The translations under genes and the position numbers were made by a program. Below, in pieces: positions 38,343 to 47,305 of a DNA stretch of 64,000 nt; within the stretch, counting starts at the first letter, position 1; each line of letters opens with the position of its first letter. Source of the DNA: Acinetobacter chengduensis (GTDB taxonomy: Bacteria > Pseudomonadota > Gammaproteobacteria > Pseudomonadales > Moraxellaceae); contig NZ_RCHC01000001.1 of NCBI RefSeq assembly GCF_003664645.1, forward strand, positions 289,970 to 353,969, given 5' to 3'. The notes below the pieces were generated by a model that was not told where the DNA came from, did not search any database, and saw only the letters and a list, made by a program, of their open reading frames with translations.

Positions 38343-38385
38343 ATGTATATTTAATTGCTAATCTAAATTGTATGAATAGATGTCC

Positions 38386-38775
38386 TTAATACAACTTAAT
38401 TTCACTGGCAAACTGATTACTGATATTTTTTAAACCGTCAAAGTTCATATCACATTCTATCGTTCCAACTGAAACTACATTGCGTTGTACAGACAACCAG
38501 AGCTCCCCTTTGTCATTCACTTTAAATAGCTGACCGAAGGTTGGGACTTCTGCCTGTGTGGCTGATCCAGGTGCAAAAAACTGCTGAATCTGATGCCGTA
38601 TAACATCCAAATTCAATCCATAAGGATCTTCACCCACTACATGACTTATCCCCTGCCCAATCACCAAACTTAATGCATCATTATCTAATGACATCATGGT
38701 AGGCGATGAATAAGCAGCCATAGATTCAAATGACAAACCAATAACCAACCCAATAAAAATAGATCGTTTAACCAT
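38386..38775 (-). CDS. Secreted protein of unknown function
   Basis: 129 residues with a signal peptide (about 1-23, ending near SSP). The first mature segment 'MMSLDNDALSLVIGQG' resembles the short Leu-Ser-x-x-x-Leu-Ser-x-Val-x-Gly-Gln motif found near the N-terminus of FilA/DUF6160-like exported Acinetobacter proteins; this is a recollection of pattern, not a proven match. The rest is unremarkable, with one Cys. It is transcribed alone, divergent from the DsbA-like gene. Confidence 0.65.
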   Translation of the reverse strand: MVKRSIFIGLVIGLSFESMAAYSSPTMMSLDNDALSLVIGQGISHVVGEDPYGLNLDVIRHQIQQFFAPGSATQAEVPTFGQLFKVNDKGELWLSVQRNVVSVGTIECDMNFDGLKNISNQFASEIKLY

Positions 38776-39180
38776 AGTGATTCCTTCATATCGTCAAATT
38801 AGCACCCAAAGCCTAATGATCAAGGGCGGTAAGCTTTATATATTCAGTGCTTAAACTACTGCACAACCTAACAGAAAAATTAATTAGCAAAGCTAAAAAA
38901 GAAAATTTAAGCTCTGGGGAAGAGGTCATTTTCATTTTAATTAATGCCTTATTTTTAGCATAAAAATTAATCGCTTATGTAATAGTTTCAGATGAAGTGT
39001 TATCATGAATTCTCTTTTTCGAATTTTTTTAATTAAGTTTATCTATAAATTAAGTGGATATTTCTTATTTTTAAAACATCCAAAGTGTTGCTACATTTTT
39101 TTATTTTCTACATCTTAAATATGCTTTAAATTTTCAAGCGTGCCCCAATCATTTATTAAAACGATTGATTGAGAAAAATT
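38776..39180. other. AT-rich intergenic region
   Basis: About 400 bases, no gene or RNA signal that I can support. It carries the divergent promoters of the two flanking genes. Confidence 0.5.
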
Positions 39181-39867
39181 ATGCGCGTTGATATTTGGTC
39201 AGATGTGGTTTGTCCGTTTTGCTATATTGGAAAAAAACGTTTAGAAAGTGCCGCTGAAGAAGCAGGTGTCGAGCTAGAAATACATTGGCATAGCTTTCAA
39301 CTTGACCCAGAAGCACCAACACGCCAAACAATTTCTAACTCTGAACGCCTTGCACAAAAATATGGTCGCACAGTTGCTGAAGTTGAGGACATGCAACGTA
39401 ATATTGCCAGCATGGCCAAAGAAGAAGGTATTGAATTTAATTGGGAAATTGCAAACTCAGGCAATACCTTTAATGCCCATCGCCTCATCCATTTAGCTCA
39501 AAGTAAAGGGCTAGGCAATGAAGCGAAGGAAGCTTTATTTTATAGCTATATGACTCAAGGCCTTGCTATTGGTGAACGTGAAACATTGGAAGACGTGGCT
39601 GCACGTATTGGCTTAAACCCTGTTGAAGTGGATGACTTGCTTGATTCAGATGAATTTGCTGATTTTGTGAAGTTTGATGAAGAAATTGCACGTGAACAAC
39701 TCAAAGTTACAGGTGTGCCATTCTTTGTATTTGATGAACGCATTGCCTTAGCTGGCGCCCAACCCAAAGAAGTCTTTATGCAAGTATTAGATAAAGCCAC
39801 TGCTCCACCCGAAGCAAAAACAGCAAATCAATGTGATGACGACCAGTGTGAAATCCCTGAAAACTAA
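39181..39867 (+). CDS. DsbA-family oxidoreductase, FrnE type
   Basis: Thioredoxin-fold disulfide oxidoreductase/isomerase, 228 residues. It has the CPFC active site at Cys11/Cys14 ('SDVVCPFCYIGKKRLE') immediately at the N-terminus with no signal peptide, so it is cytoplasmic. It also has an inserted helical domain and the C-terminal cis-Pro loop 'VTGVPFFVFDERIALAGAQP'. A Cys-rich end ('NQCDDDQCEIPEN') is unusual and may bind metal. I use the ATG at 39181; a TTG lies 12 bases upstream. Confidence 0.92.
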   Translation: MRVDIWSDVVCPFCYIGKKRLESAAEEAGVELEIHWHSFQLDPEAPTRQTISNSERLAQKYGRTVAEVEDMQRNIASMAKEEGIEFNWEIANSGNTFNAHRLIHLAQSKGLGNEAKEALFYSYMTQGLAIGERETLEDVAARIGLNPVEVDDLLDSDEFADFVKFDEEIAREQLKVTGVPFFVFDERIALAGAQPKEVFMQVLDKATAPPEAKTANQCDDDQCEIPEN

Positions 39868-39894
39868 GTTCGTTTTCATGTGAACTCAAATTTG

Positions 39895-39927
39895 AAAAAA
39901 ATTCCCTCTACGTAGGGAATTTTTTTG
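39895..39927 (+). terminator. Intrinsic terminator after the DsbA-like gene
   Basis: AAAAAAATTCCCT CTACGT AGGGAATTTTTTT. Confidence 0.9.
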
Positions 39928-40411
39928 CTTTTAGCACTAAGAATTTCTGATTTATACACTCAGCCGTACTTGAGCTGTTACATACTAACGAGCCAACAGT
40001 TCAACCCTATTTTCAGCGACCCTATTTGACTTCATCACCAGATCATCATCCCCCCAACTCAGAATATCGAAATATAAACCCTCAATGTAACTATTTTTTA
40101 GCGTCATCACTCATGAGTGAATAGTTGAATATCATGTATGAATAGCGAGAATTGATTGACTATAGATGCTGTATTTTTCATCAATAAATTAAACCGTTAA
40201 CTTTAAAACCATCCTGTAAAATACACGCCAAAGTTATAGAGCAATAACTCTAACATGATGTTTTATATAAAATATTTATGTTGCCGTTTATCTTGTGTTG
40301 CCGAAACGATCATTTTTAAATATGCCACTTTTGCTATTATTTTTATGTTTTTAAGATTTACCTTTTCTCCTTACTCAACATGGTTGAGTACTTGATTGTT
40401 AGGATACTGTG
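39928..40411. other. Intergenic region upstream of the 57-residue secreted gene
   Basis: About 480 bases, AT-rich with no supportable gene. A palindrome, TACTCAAC ATG GTTGAGTA (40372-40390), lies 21 bases before the start codon of the next gene. Confidence 0.6.
40372..40390 (+). promoter_or_regulatory. Palindrome upstream of the small secreted gene
   Basis: Perfect 8-bp arms with a 3-base centre. Its place between promoter and ribosome binding site suggests an operator or a 5'UTR hairpin. Confidence 0.55.
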
Positions 40412-40585
40412 ATGAACGCACTTCAATCTATTTTGGCTGTTTCTGTTTTAGCTCTTTCTTCTGCTGTATCTGCTCAAATTGTATATGTACCTGACTTCCC
40501 AGTTAAAAAAGCAGTACAAACTGAAACTGCAACAGAAATTCAAGCACCGGCAACGGCTTCAACAGAAACACAAAAAGCGGCTTAA
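40412..40585 (+). CDS. 57-residue secreted peptide/protein
   Basis: Small exported protein, function unknown. It starts 'MNALQSILAVSVLALSS' with a signal peptide whose likely cleavage is after AVSA (residue 21). The mature part is only about 36 residues: 'QIVYVPDFPVKKAV' followed by a Thr/Glu/Ala-rich tail. AGGA at 40401 lies about 7 bases before the ATG, and a strong terminator follows the stop, so it looks like a complete, independently expressed unit. Codon use (GCT, GTT, TCT, CAA) is typical of well-expressed genes in this window. Confidence 0.75.
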   Translation: MNALQSILAVSVLALSSAVSAQIVYVPDFPVKKAVQTETATEIQAPATASTETQKAA

Positions 40586-40608
40586 TCTATTTAACTAGAT
40601 TTTTCCAT

Positions 40609-40647
40609 TAAAAAGCCAAGCATCCTTTTCAGTGCTTGGCTTTTTTA
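40609..40647 (+). terminator. Intrinsic terminator after the small secreted gene
   Basis: AAAAAGCCAAGCA / TGCTTGGCTTTTTT with a loop of about 10 bases. Confidence 0.88.
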
Positions 40648-40936
40648 TTTGGTCGGTCTCCATAAAAAATATATCCAAGCGCCAGATCTTACTCATCAAT
40701 GGCCAATTGTTGAGTTTCAATCACAGCAAAATATGACCATATTTGTCATCCAAACAATTCCCCCAAGATGACAATTTTTTACCCTAAATGACTAAAATTT
40801 CACTTTTTCATTAAAAAATGATCAATATTTTTAAAAATTCATGCAAAGAAATGCGGATTGTAGTTCCTGTTTCTATTTACCTCACTCTATAATCAAAACT
40901 TCTTTTTTATAAATGTCTTGTCCATCAGGCGGCGTT
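40648..40936. other. Intergenic region
   Basis: No gene seen. A short AAATATG AC CATATTT palindrome lies at 40728-40744; no function is assigned. Confidence 0.5.
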
Positions 40937-41116
40937 ATGCAAGAACTACAAGCATTGATACAAGGTAAAATTTCTCCATTTGCCATTAAGATCGATCATT
41001 TAATTGAAATGGCAGAAAAGTACCCCGAACCAAATTCATCCGAATATAAATTAGTGGAACTTGCCACCAATATTGTGCTGAGTGCTTATCTAGAAAAAAC
41101 GCAAAAATATTTTTAA
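40937..41116 (+). CDS. Small unknown protein
   Basis: About 59 residues from the ATG at 40937 ('MQELQALIQGKISPFAIKI'); an upstream ATG at 40913 adds 8 residues. Acidic and helical, no signal peptide, no motif recognised. Its stop lies 13 bases before the next gene, with which it probably forms an operon. Confidence 0.65.
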   Translation: MQELQALIQGKISPFAIKIDHLIEMAEKYPEPNSSEYKLVELATNIVLSAYLEKTQKYF

Positions 41117-41129
41117 GGGCATCTAAGGT

Positions 41130-42677
41130 ATGAATGTATTAGAAAAAGCACAACTCCTTAAAGAACTCCATGATTTACTCAATCATTTAGAAAATCGTAG
41201 CCTTAATTTTTTTGAAATCGCAAAATCAAAAGATCGAATTAAACAAATTTTTAAGCTATGCGATGAGCCAATTTTTCATAAGCAACAAGCGGAATTTAAA
41301 CTTCGCTCACAACCAAAAGCATCAGCCATTGAGTTTGCACAGCAGAGCGCTTATGGCTTAAGTTTTGTGGGTTATTTTGATCAAGAAGCCTTGCTATTAG
41401 AGCAATTCAACTCGCAACATCAATTGGGTTGGGGGCTTTTACACCATAACAATGCGGGCTGGAAAGTCATTGTATATACTCCACAATTAACACAGCCATG
41501 GCAAAGCGCTTGGGGAACACTTGACCAAAGCTTTGCCGAAATGCAGACTCATCATGCTGAACATGGTTTATTGGCCGATGAAGATTTATTACATACCCAG
41601 CAAACGTTCGTAGAGAGCGTAGAAATTCCTGCCGAGCCAATCGTAAAGGCAAACTCTCCATATTGTTTTGATGAAGTCACTGTGACTGAAGAAACTCGCT
41701 TAGATGAAGCTGAGCTAGCGTTAAGTCACGAGCATACGACAGCAGAAGCAGAAGCAGAAGCAGAAGCAGAAGCAGAAGCAGAAGCAGAAGCAGAAGCAGA
41801 AGCAGAAGCAGAAGCAATAAATATGCAAACTGAAGTGCTAAATCAAACAGAATTTAGTTCAAGTACACCATTAATCCCCGACCCAATCATCCAGCGAACA
41901 CCTACACTGACAGAAGAACTCTTCTCCACACCAGTTGTTGAAGACATCCCTATACATGAATTTGTTGCACCCGAGCACATTGCGCTCTTTAAGCTCAAGG
42001 CACAAGTACAGGTCGTGTCGCCAAAAGCGAGCATTGACGATACCTTATTGCGCCTAAATATCGAAGCAATGCCAGAGCTCGATCAACATGTGACAATGAT
42101 CATGCATGCCGATGCCTTAGATACATGGCAAAATATGCCTGCAACCTTGGCTGAACAAATCGATAGCGACCATAAATTTATTAAGTATATTTTGCTCTTT
42201 GGCGCACATGATCATAGCGCTGCCATGCGCTTATTAAATCAATATTGTCGCGATGCTCATTTGCATATCGCAGCCATTAAAGAGCTGAGCCTCAATAGCT
42301 TAGGCATGGACTTTACCGATGCCAATTTGCTATTCCTTGCATACCAGCAACGGGCTCATTTTTTGTGGTCAATGGATCATTATTATCCGTACATTCCATC
42401 ACATTTGGTGCATACTCAAAAATTCATTTTATTTGAAGAAGCACCTGCAACCCGTCAAACCCCGATTTTATTGCTCTTAGAACGCAACAAAACCCGTGTA
42501 ATTCATGGTGAAAATCGAATGGCCTTTGATGGTTCAGAGCTGGCTTATCCATATCTGTTGCTCAGTCGCCAGCAGGACATTACATGGCAACGCATTCACA
42601 ATATAATCTTAGAGATGCCTCAGCCTATTGATGTTTTGACCTTGTATGACGCACTCAAGCAAACGGAAATTGAATAA
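41130..42677 (+). CDS. Unknown protein with a 12-fold Ala-Glu repeat
   Basis: Cytoplasmic, 515 residues, function unknown; no signal peptide or membrane helix. The N-terminal part is helical (1-190). A coding microsatellite (41742-41816) then gives A(EA)12 around residues 205-229, likely a long helix or flexible linker. A Pro/Thr-rich spacer follows, and then a C-terminal domain (about 280-515) with no recognised motif. The arrangement looks like two domains joined by a repeat-built linker. It probably forms an operon with the small gene before it. Confidence 0.78.
   Translation: MNVLEKAQLLKELHDLLNHLENRSLNFFEIAKSKDRIKQIFKLCDEPIFHKQQAEFKLRSQPKASAIEFAQQSAYGLSFVGYFDQEALLLEQFNSQHQLGWGLLHHNNAGWKVIVYTPQLTQPWQSAWGTLDQSFAEMQTHHAEHGLLADEDLLHTQQTFVESVEIPAEPIVKANSPYCFDEVTVTEETRLDEAELALSHEHTTAEAEAEAEAEAEAEAEAEAEAEAEAINMQTEVLNQTEFSSSTPLIPDPIIQRTPTLTEELFSTPVVEDIPIHEFVAPEHIALFKLKAQVQVVSPKASIDDTLLRLNIEAMPELDQHVTMIMHADALDTWQNMPATLAEQIDSDHKFIKYILLFGAHDHSAAMRLLNQYCRDAHLHIAAIKELSLNSLGMDFTDANLLFLAYQQRAHFLWSMDHYYPYIPSHLVHTQKFILFEEAPATRQTPILLLLERNKTRVIHGENRMAFDGSELAYPYLLLSRQQDITWQRIHNIILEMPQPIDVLTLYDALKQTEIE
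41742..41816 (+). repeat. GCAGAA hexanucleotide microsatellite (12.5 units)
   Basis: Uninterrupted GCAGAA repeated 12 times plus GCA, inside a gene. Because the unit is 6 bases, gain or loss keeps the frame and only changes the Ala-Glu tract length. Confidence 0.95.
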
Positions 42678-42766
42678 TTGCTGTCTTTTTGTATATTGCC
42701 TTGTTTTAAGTCAGCTTTTTCACCACACTAAAGGCATGATAATTAAGTACAAGGGATAAAATTTGG

Positions 42767-43882
42767 ATGAGAACAATAAAAAAACCTTTTGCTTATAGCG
42801 TATTTATTTTCAGTGCTGGTTTGAGCTGTGTTACAAGTTTTGCAGCAGACACGACCAGCCAAGCTGTTGCAAACACGACACAGACAAATAGCACTGAACA
42901 GGGCTTGTTGTATCAAATTCCACGCTTAATTGATGCGACTCCTACGCTGTTTCCTGAGCAATCTGAAGAGAGTACTGTACCCGCCACGTCAGAAACTGAA
43001 AATTCAACATGGCCTGATCGGCAACAAAAAAACATTCGTGAATGGGCCGATCGGACAGCGCATAAAATTGATAATTGGTTTGGCGATACCGATCCTAACC
43101 GTCCAGCTTCTGCAACACTTCGGGTGATTTTAGACAACACCTGGAATAAGCATGATGGTTATGAATTGAACCCCCGAATTCGAGGTAAAATTAAACTTCC
43201 AACCCTAGAAAATAAAGTGAGTGTTGTTTTTGGTGATGATAGCTTAGACAATGAATTGGCTAACAATGTAGCCATTACCAATGAAAACCCAGCCAGCCCC
43301 AAAGACAAGAATATTAATAACAAAAAGACCCGTGAAGATAATGGCTCTATCGCACTACGCTGGTCTGAGTTCTCTAAAAAACTCCCTTTTGAAACTGATT
43401 TTGATCTTGGTATACGCTCAGGAAGTGATATTTATGCACGCCTAAAGGCTTCTAAAGATTGGCAATTAGACAATGATTTTGGTTTCCATGCAGAGCAAAT
43501 TTATCGATATGGTATCGACAGTAAAAATTATCTACGTACCAATTTTGAGTTAACTCAAAGTAAACCTAACCATCCTATTTTATCTAATCAGCTGAGCCTC
43601 ACTTATGCTGATGCACAAGATGACGATTTAAGTTGGGATAATTTTAGTTTCCGTCAACACCAGTTCTTTAAAGGCAATAGCTTTAGCTACGGGCTTTATA
43701 CCGGTGGTTATTATAATGACAGTGATTTACGCCTCAATAGCTATGGACCATTTGTATCATGGCGACAACCAGTATTACGCGAATGGTTTTTTGTGCAAGG
43801 TGATTTAAATTATTTAAATGATCATCGTGAAAATCGCAGTCATTTTATAGGTGCATTAGTACGCTTAGAAGCGCTTTTCTAA
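42767..43882 (+). CDS. Predicted outer-membrane/exported protein
   Basis: 371 residues, function unknown. The signal peptide ends near residue 26 (SFA-AD). A Thr/Ser/Glu-rich linker follows (30-90), then a region of beta-type strands with aromatic girdle residues ('FSYGLYTGGYYNDSDLRL', 'REWFFVQGDLNYLND'). The end 'RLEALF' has a C-terminal Phe suited to barrel assembly. AAGGGA precedes the ATG by about 10 bases. Confidence 0.75.
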   Translation: MRTIKKPFAYSVFIFSAGLSCVTSFAADTTSQAVANTTQTNSTEQGLLYQIPRLIDATPTLFPEQSEESTVPATSETENSTWPDRQQKNIREWADRTAHKIDNWFGDTDPNRPASATLRVILDNTWNKHDGYELNPRIRGKIKLPTLENKVSVVFGDDSLDNELANNVAITNENPASPKDKNINNKKTREDNGSIALRWSEFSKKLPFETDFDLGIRSGSDIYARLKASKDWQLDNDFGFHAEQIYRYGIDSKNYLRTNFELTQSKPNHPILSNQLSLTYADAQDDDLSWDNFSFRQHQFFKGNSFSYGLYTGGYYNDSDLRLNSYGPFVSWRQPVLREWFFVQGDLNYLNDHRENRSHFIGALVRLEALF

Positions 43883-43897
43883 ATCTATATACGTTAA

Positions 43898-43923
43898 ATT
43901 TAGCCTCCCGAAGGAGGCTAAAT
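43898..43923. terminator. Bidirectional terminator-like hairpin
   Basis: ATTTAGCCTCC CGAA GGAGGCTAAAT, between the convergent exported-protein gene and htpG. Confidence 0.75.
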
Positions 43924-43933
43924 AGTGGGTATC

Positions 43934-45853
43934 TTATTTCAATAACAGACTATTAATCCGTTTAAGGTATTCAGCTGGGTTTTCAGGTAAACCACCCTCA
44001 GCAATCACGGCCTGATCAAAAATAACATTGGCCAAGTCATCAAATTGATTCGATGTCTCCAACTTTTTCACCAATGGATGCTCAGGGTTAATTTCCAAAA
44101 TAGGCTTGCTGTCTGGCACCTCTTGACCTGCTTGCTTTAACATGCGAATTAACTGTGGCGATAACTCACCATCACCAGTAACCAAACATGCTGGAGAATC
44201 CACCAAACGTGTTGTTACACGCACTTCTTTAGTTTTCTCTTTCAGTGAGCCAGATAGTTTTTCAATGACTGGCTTAAATTGCTCAGCTGCTTGCTCGAGT
44301 GCTTGCTTCTCTTCAGCATCTTGTAAATCGCCTAGGTCCACTGCACCTTTGGCAATATTTTGCATTGGTAAACCATCAAACTCGTTGACGAACTCCATCG
44401 CCCACTCATCCACACGCTCAGACATTAACAACACTTCAATGTCTTTTTTCTTGAATAACTCCAATTGTGGTGAATTTTTGGCTGCTAATAAGCTATCCGC
44501 CGTCACATAATAAATGGCTTTTTGGCCTGCTTGCATACGTGCTTTATAGTCAGCCAATGATGTATTTACCTCATCATGGTTTGAGGTCGCAAAGCGTAAT
44601 AATTTTAAAATACGTTCACGGTTGCCAAAGTCTTCACCTAAGCCTTCTTTAAGCACTGAACCAAACTCGGTATAGAAGGTTTTAAATTTCTCTTGATCTT
44701 GAACATCTTCAGACTTCGCTAAGCCATCCAATACTGTCAAAATACGGCGGGTATTGCCTTCTCGGATGGTTTTCACATCACGGCTTTCTTGTAAGAGTTC
44801 ACGACTTACATTGAGTGGTAAATCTGCACTGTCCACCACACCTTGCACAAAGCGTAAATAGTTTGGAATCAGGCTATCTGCTTCATCCAAAATAAATACA
44901 CGCTTCACATACAGCTTAATACCAGCTTTTGCTTCACGTGTGAAAATATTACTGGCTGCCTTACTTGGGATATACAACAACTGGGTATATTCCGTATTAC
45001 CCTCTACACGGTTATGCGCCCAAGCCAGCGGTGCTTCATAATCATGGCTTAGATTTTTATAAAATTCTGTATATTGCTCATCTGTAATTTCATTTTTATT
45101 ACGCGTCCACAAAGCACTGGCAGAGTTAATCGCTTCCCACTCATCTGTTTTTACATATTGACCGCCAGCGGGAGCTTCACCTTCAGCTGATTCTTCTTCC
45201 TGCCAAACCTCTTTTTGCATTTCAATCGGTAAGCTAATGTGGTCAGAATACTTATTAATAATCTGCTTTACTTTATAAGATTCTAAATACTCCAGCGCAT
45301 CATCACGCAAGTGCAAAATAATGTCTGTTCCACGTGAATCCTTGCGGATTTGCTCAACCTCAAAATCGCCTGTACCCCCGCTAATCCAGCGTACAGCTTC
45401 ATTCGCATCTTCACCTGCACGGCGCGATTCAACCGTAATTTTTTCTGCAACAATAAAACCAGAATAAAAACCAACACCAAATTGACCAATCAATTGTGCA
45501 TCTGACTTTTGGTCACCTGTAAGTTTAGACATAAAGTCTTTAGTGCCCGATTTAGCAATCGTCCCTAAATTATCAATGGCTTCTTGCTGGCTTAGACCAA
45601 TACCATTATCTGAAATAGTGATGGTTTTATTGTCTTTATCTAAGCTGACACGAACATGCAAATCAGGGTCATTTTCATAATATTCTGGATGATTAATACC
45701 TTCAAAACGTAATTTATCGCATGCATCAGACGCATTTGAAATTAATTCGCGAAGGAAAATTTCTGGATTTGAATACAATGAATGAGTCACAAGATGCAGT
45801 AGTTGGGCTACTTCTGCTTGAAAACTATGCTTTTGGGTATTTTGTTCGCTCAT
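43934..45853 (-). CDS. htpG: Hsp90-family chaperone HtpG
   Basis: Dimeric ATP-dependent chaperone, 639 residues (typical). It has the N-terminal GHKL ATP site '[15 protein letters not shown]', '[14 protein letters not shown]' and '[14 protein letters not shown]'. The middle domain has '[16 protein letters not shown]' with the catalytic Arg, and a C-terminal dimerisation domain follows. An acidic/Gly insertion ('[14 protein letters not shown]') lies after residue 215. The ATG is preceded by a Shine-Dalgarno-like GAGGAG. Confidence 0.98.
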   Translation of the reverse strand: MSEQNTQKHSFQAEVAQLLHLVTHSLYSNPEIFLRELISNASDACDKLRFEGINHPEYYENDPDLHVRVSLDKDNKTITISDNGIGLSQQEAIDNLGTIAKSGTKDFMSKLTGDQKSDAQLIGQFGVGFYSGFIVAEKITVESRRAGEDANEAVRWISGGTGDFEVEQIRKDSRGTDIILHLRDDALEYLESYKVKQIINKYSDHISLPIEMQKEVWQEEESAEGEAPAGGQYVKTDEWEAINSASALWTRNKNEITDEQYTEFYKNLSHDYEAPLAWAHNRVEGNTEYTQLLYIPSKAASNIFTREAKAGIKLYVKRVFILDEADSLIPNYLRFVQGVVDSADLPLNVSRELLQESRDVKTIREGNTRRILTVLDGLAKSEDVQDQEKFKTFYTEFGSVLKEGLGEDFGNRERILKLLRFATSNHDEVNTSLADYKARMQAGQKAIYYVTADSLLAAKNSPQLELFKKKDIEVLLMSERVDEWAMEFVNEFDGLPMQNIAKGAVDLGDLQDAEEKQALEQAAEQFKPVIEKLSGSLKEKTKEVRVTTRLVDSPACLVTGDGELSPQLIRMLKQAGQEVPDSKPILEINPEHPLVKKLETSNQFDDLANVIFDQAVIAEGGLPENPAEYLKRINSLLLK

Positions 45854-45951
45854 TGCTTACTCCTCATATTTATGAACAATTTTTATTAACTGTGTATATG
45901 AATGGAGTAAGTTTGCTTTTTTTCAATCCTTTAGTGCTGTTTTTTTCAGCA

Positions 45952-46296
45952 TCAAAATGGGCCTTTTTTATAAACCCGCTCTAAATATAAATCCAATTTT
46001 TGCTGGCGCATTTTATACACATCCGTCAAGCAACTGACATTGTCTAGACACTGATCACGTAAAGCCAACCATTTGAATTGCTCATCTTGAATCAGGCCAC
46101 GTGTACCCATCGGCACTAAGCGGTTTACAATGCTGTATGTAGTCGCCATTTTAACATCAGCATCATTTAATATCCCATGTGTACAGATTGCACGCTCGGT
46201 GGTGGTATTGGCTCGGGCACAATTAAAACTGGCCGCTTGGGCATTGACTGCAACTAAAGCAATACTGATACAGCCTAAAAGCACAACAAGCTTCAT
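45952..46296 (-). CDS. LprI/DUF1311-like secreted protein
   Basis: About 114 residues with a signal peptide (ending near AQA-AS) and four conserved cysteines ('FNCARANTTTERAICTH', 'RDQCLDNVSCLTDVY'). This is the pattern of the lysozyme-inhibitor LprI N-terminal/DUF1311 family ('C..A.....E..IC', 'W...R..C'). By family it may inhibit lysozyme or bind another envelope partner. I use the ATG at 46296 rather than 46311. Confidence 0.83.
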   Translation of the reverse strand: MKLVVLLGCISIALVAVNAQAASFNCARANTTTERAICTHGILNDADVKMATTYSIVNRLVPMGTRGLIQDEQFKWLALRDQCLDNVSCLTDVYKMRQQKLDLYLERVYKKGPF

Positions 46297-46406
46297 GCTT
46301 ACTTCCCCCAAAATAAATCTGTATGTTTTGCTTATACTGTCACAACTTAGCTGAAATTAAACAGGATAAATCTGCTCAAATTACACATAACTAACCTATA
46401 GCCAAA

Positions 46407-46435
46407 TAAAAAAGCCCCGTCAAATGACAGGGCTT
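46407..46435 (-). terminator. Intrinsic terminator after ompW
   Basis: On the minus strand AAAGCCCTGTC / GACGGGGCTTTTTT with loop ATTT (one wobble pair). Confidence 0.85.
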
Positions 46436-46453
46436 TCACTATAAATTCAGAAC

Positions 46454-47056
46454 TTAGAATTTGTAGCTATAACCAATCGTGTAAACGACAGGATCAATAT
46501 CTAGATCAAATTTAGATTTACCAACAGCAAGTGCAGTTGCGTCATCTAAAGTAACTTCTGGGCTTAAATCAGCATAGCGCACATCAACGAATACGCCCCA
46601 ATTTTTTGCATCAGCTGGCTGATAGTTAAAGCCGATTTGGCCAGCAACACCAAAATCTTCTTTCACATCTTTAGCGACACCTTCTTCATCCCAAGCAATA
46701 AATGCTGTGCCACCCACACCAATATAAGGTGTGAAACGCGTATTATTTTTAAAGTGATACTTTGCCGTAATCGTTGGTGGTAAATGTTTTAATTTTGCAG
46801 ATTTTGCACCATTTACAAGTACGTCATGATTAAACGGTGTTGCTAAAAGGAGTTCCGCAGAAATGTTGTCATTAAAAAAATATTCAACAGAAGGTGTGAA
46901 ACCATATTCTTGATCGGCTTCAACAACAACACCTGGAGCAACTGTAGTATCACTTGATGGCGCCAAAGATGAAGCACCAACTTTTACCTGCCATTGACCA
47001 GCCATCGCTGAAGCAGACATCCCCAATAATGCAATAAGAGCAGCTTGTTTTAACAT
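46454..47056 (-). CDS. ompW: OmpW-family outer membrane protein
   Basis: 8-stranded outer-membrane barrel, about 200 residues. The signal peptide ends after SAMA ('LLGMSASAMAGQWQVKVG'). Family features are 'YGFTPSVEYFFNDNISAELL', 'HLPPTITAKYHFKNN', 'FTPYIGVGGTAFI' and the terminal 'VYTIGYSYKF' with C-terminal Phe. By family it is a channel for small hydrophobic molecules and is stress-responsive. I use the ATG at 47056; an upstream start at 47122 would bury the signal peptide. Confidence 0.95.
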   Translation of the reverse strand: MLKQAALIALLGMSASAMAGQWQVKVGASSLAPSSDTTVAPGVVVEADQEYGFTPSVEYFFNDNISAELLLATPFNHDVLVNGAKSAKLKHLPPTITAKYHFKNNTRFTPYIGVGGTAFIAWDEEGVAKDVKEDFGVAGQIGFNYQPADAKNWGVFVDVRYADLSPEVTLDDATALAVGKSKFDLDIDPVVYTIGYSYKF

Positions 47057-47185
47057 ATTAAACAACCTTCTAGAATGAATATATAAATAATAAACACGTG
47101 TATTAATATTATGCAACACCATTATTTAACATTTTGAAAAGATATTATTTAATATATTGTTTTATATGTATATTTATTTTAAACC

Positions 47186-47225
47186 AATCAGTTTAGTTGG
47201 TTTTATAAATCCAACCAAACTGATT
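47186..47225. terminator. Hairpin between ompW and the antiporter gene
   Basis: AATCAGTTTAGTTGG / CCAACCAAACTGATT (one mismatch), 10-base loop. It lies downstream of the minus-strand antiporter gene, whose transcription it probably ends. Confidence 0.7.
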
Positions 47226-47305
47226 AACTTTTTATATTATATTTCCAACTTTTTTAATCAAGATTAAAATACCAATATTAATTAACTATGTGACTTAGTT
47301 TGCAA

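Noticed and set aside
41742..41816. Regular short repeat considered as CRISPR or minisatellite array
   Set aside because: There are no spacers, the unit is 6 bases and it lies in frame within a gene; it is a coding microsatellite.
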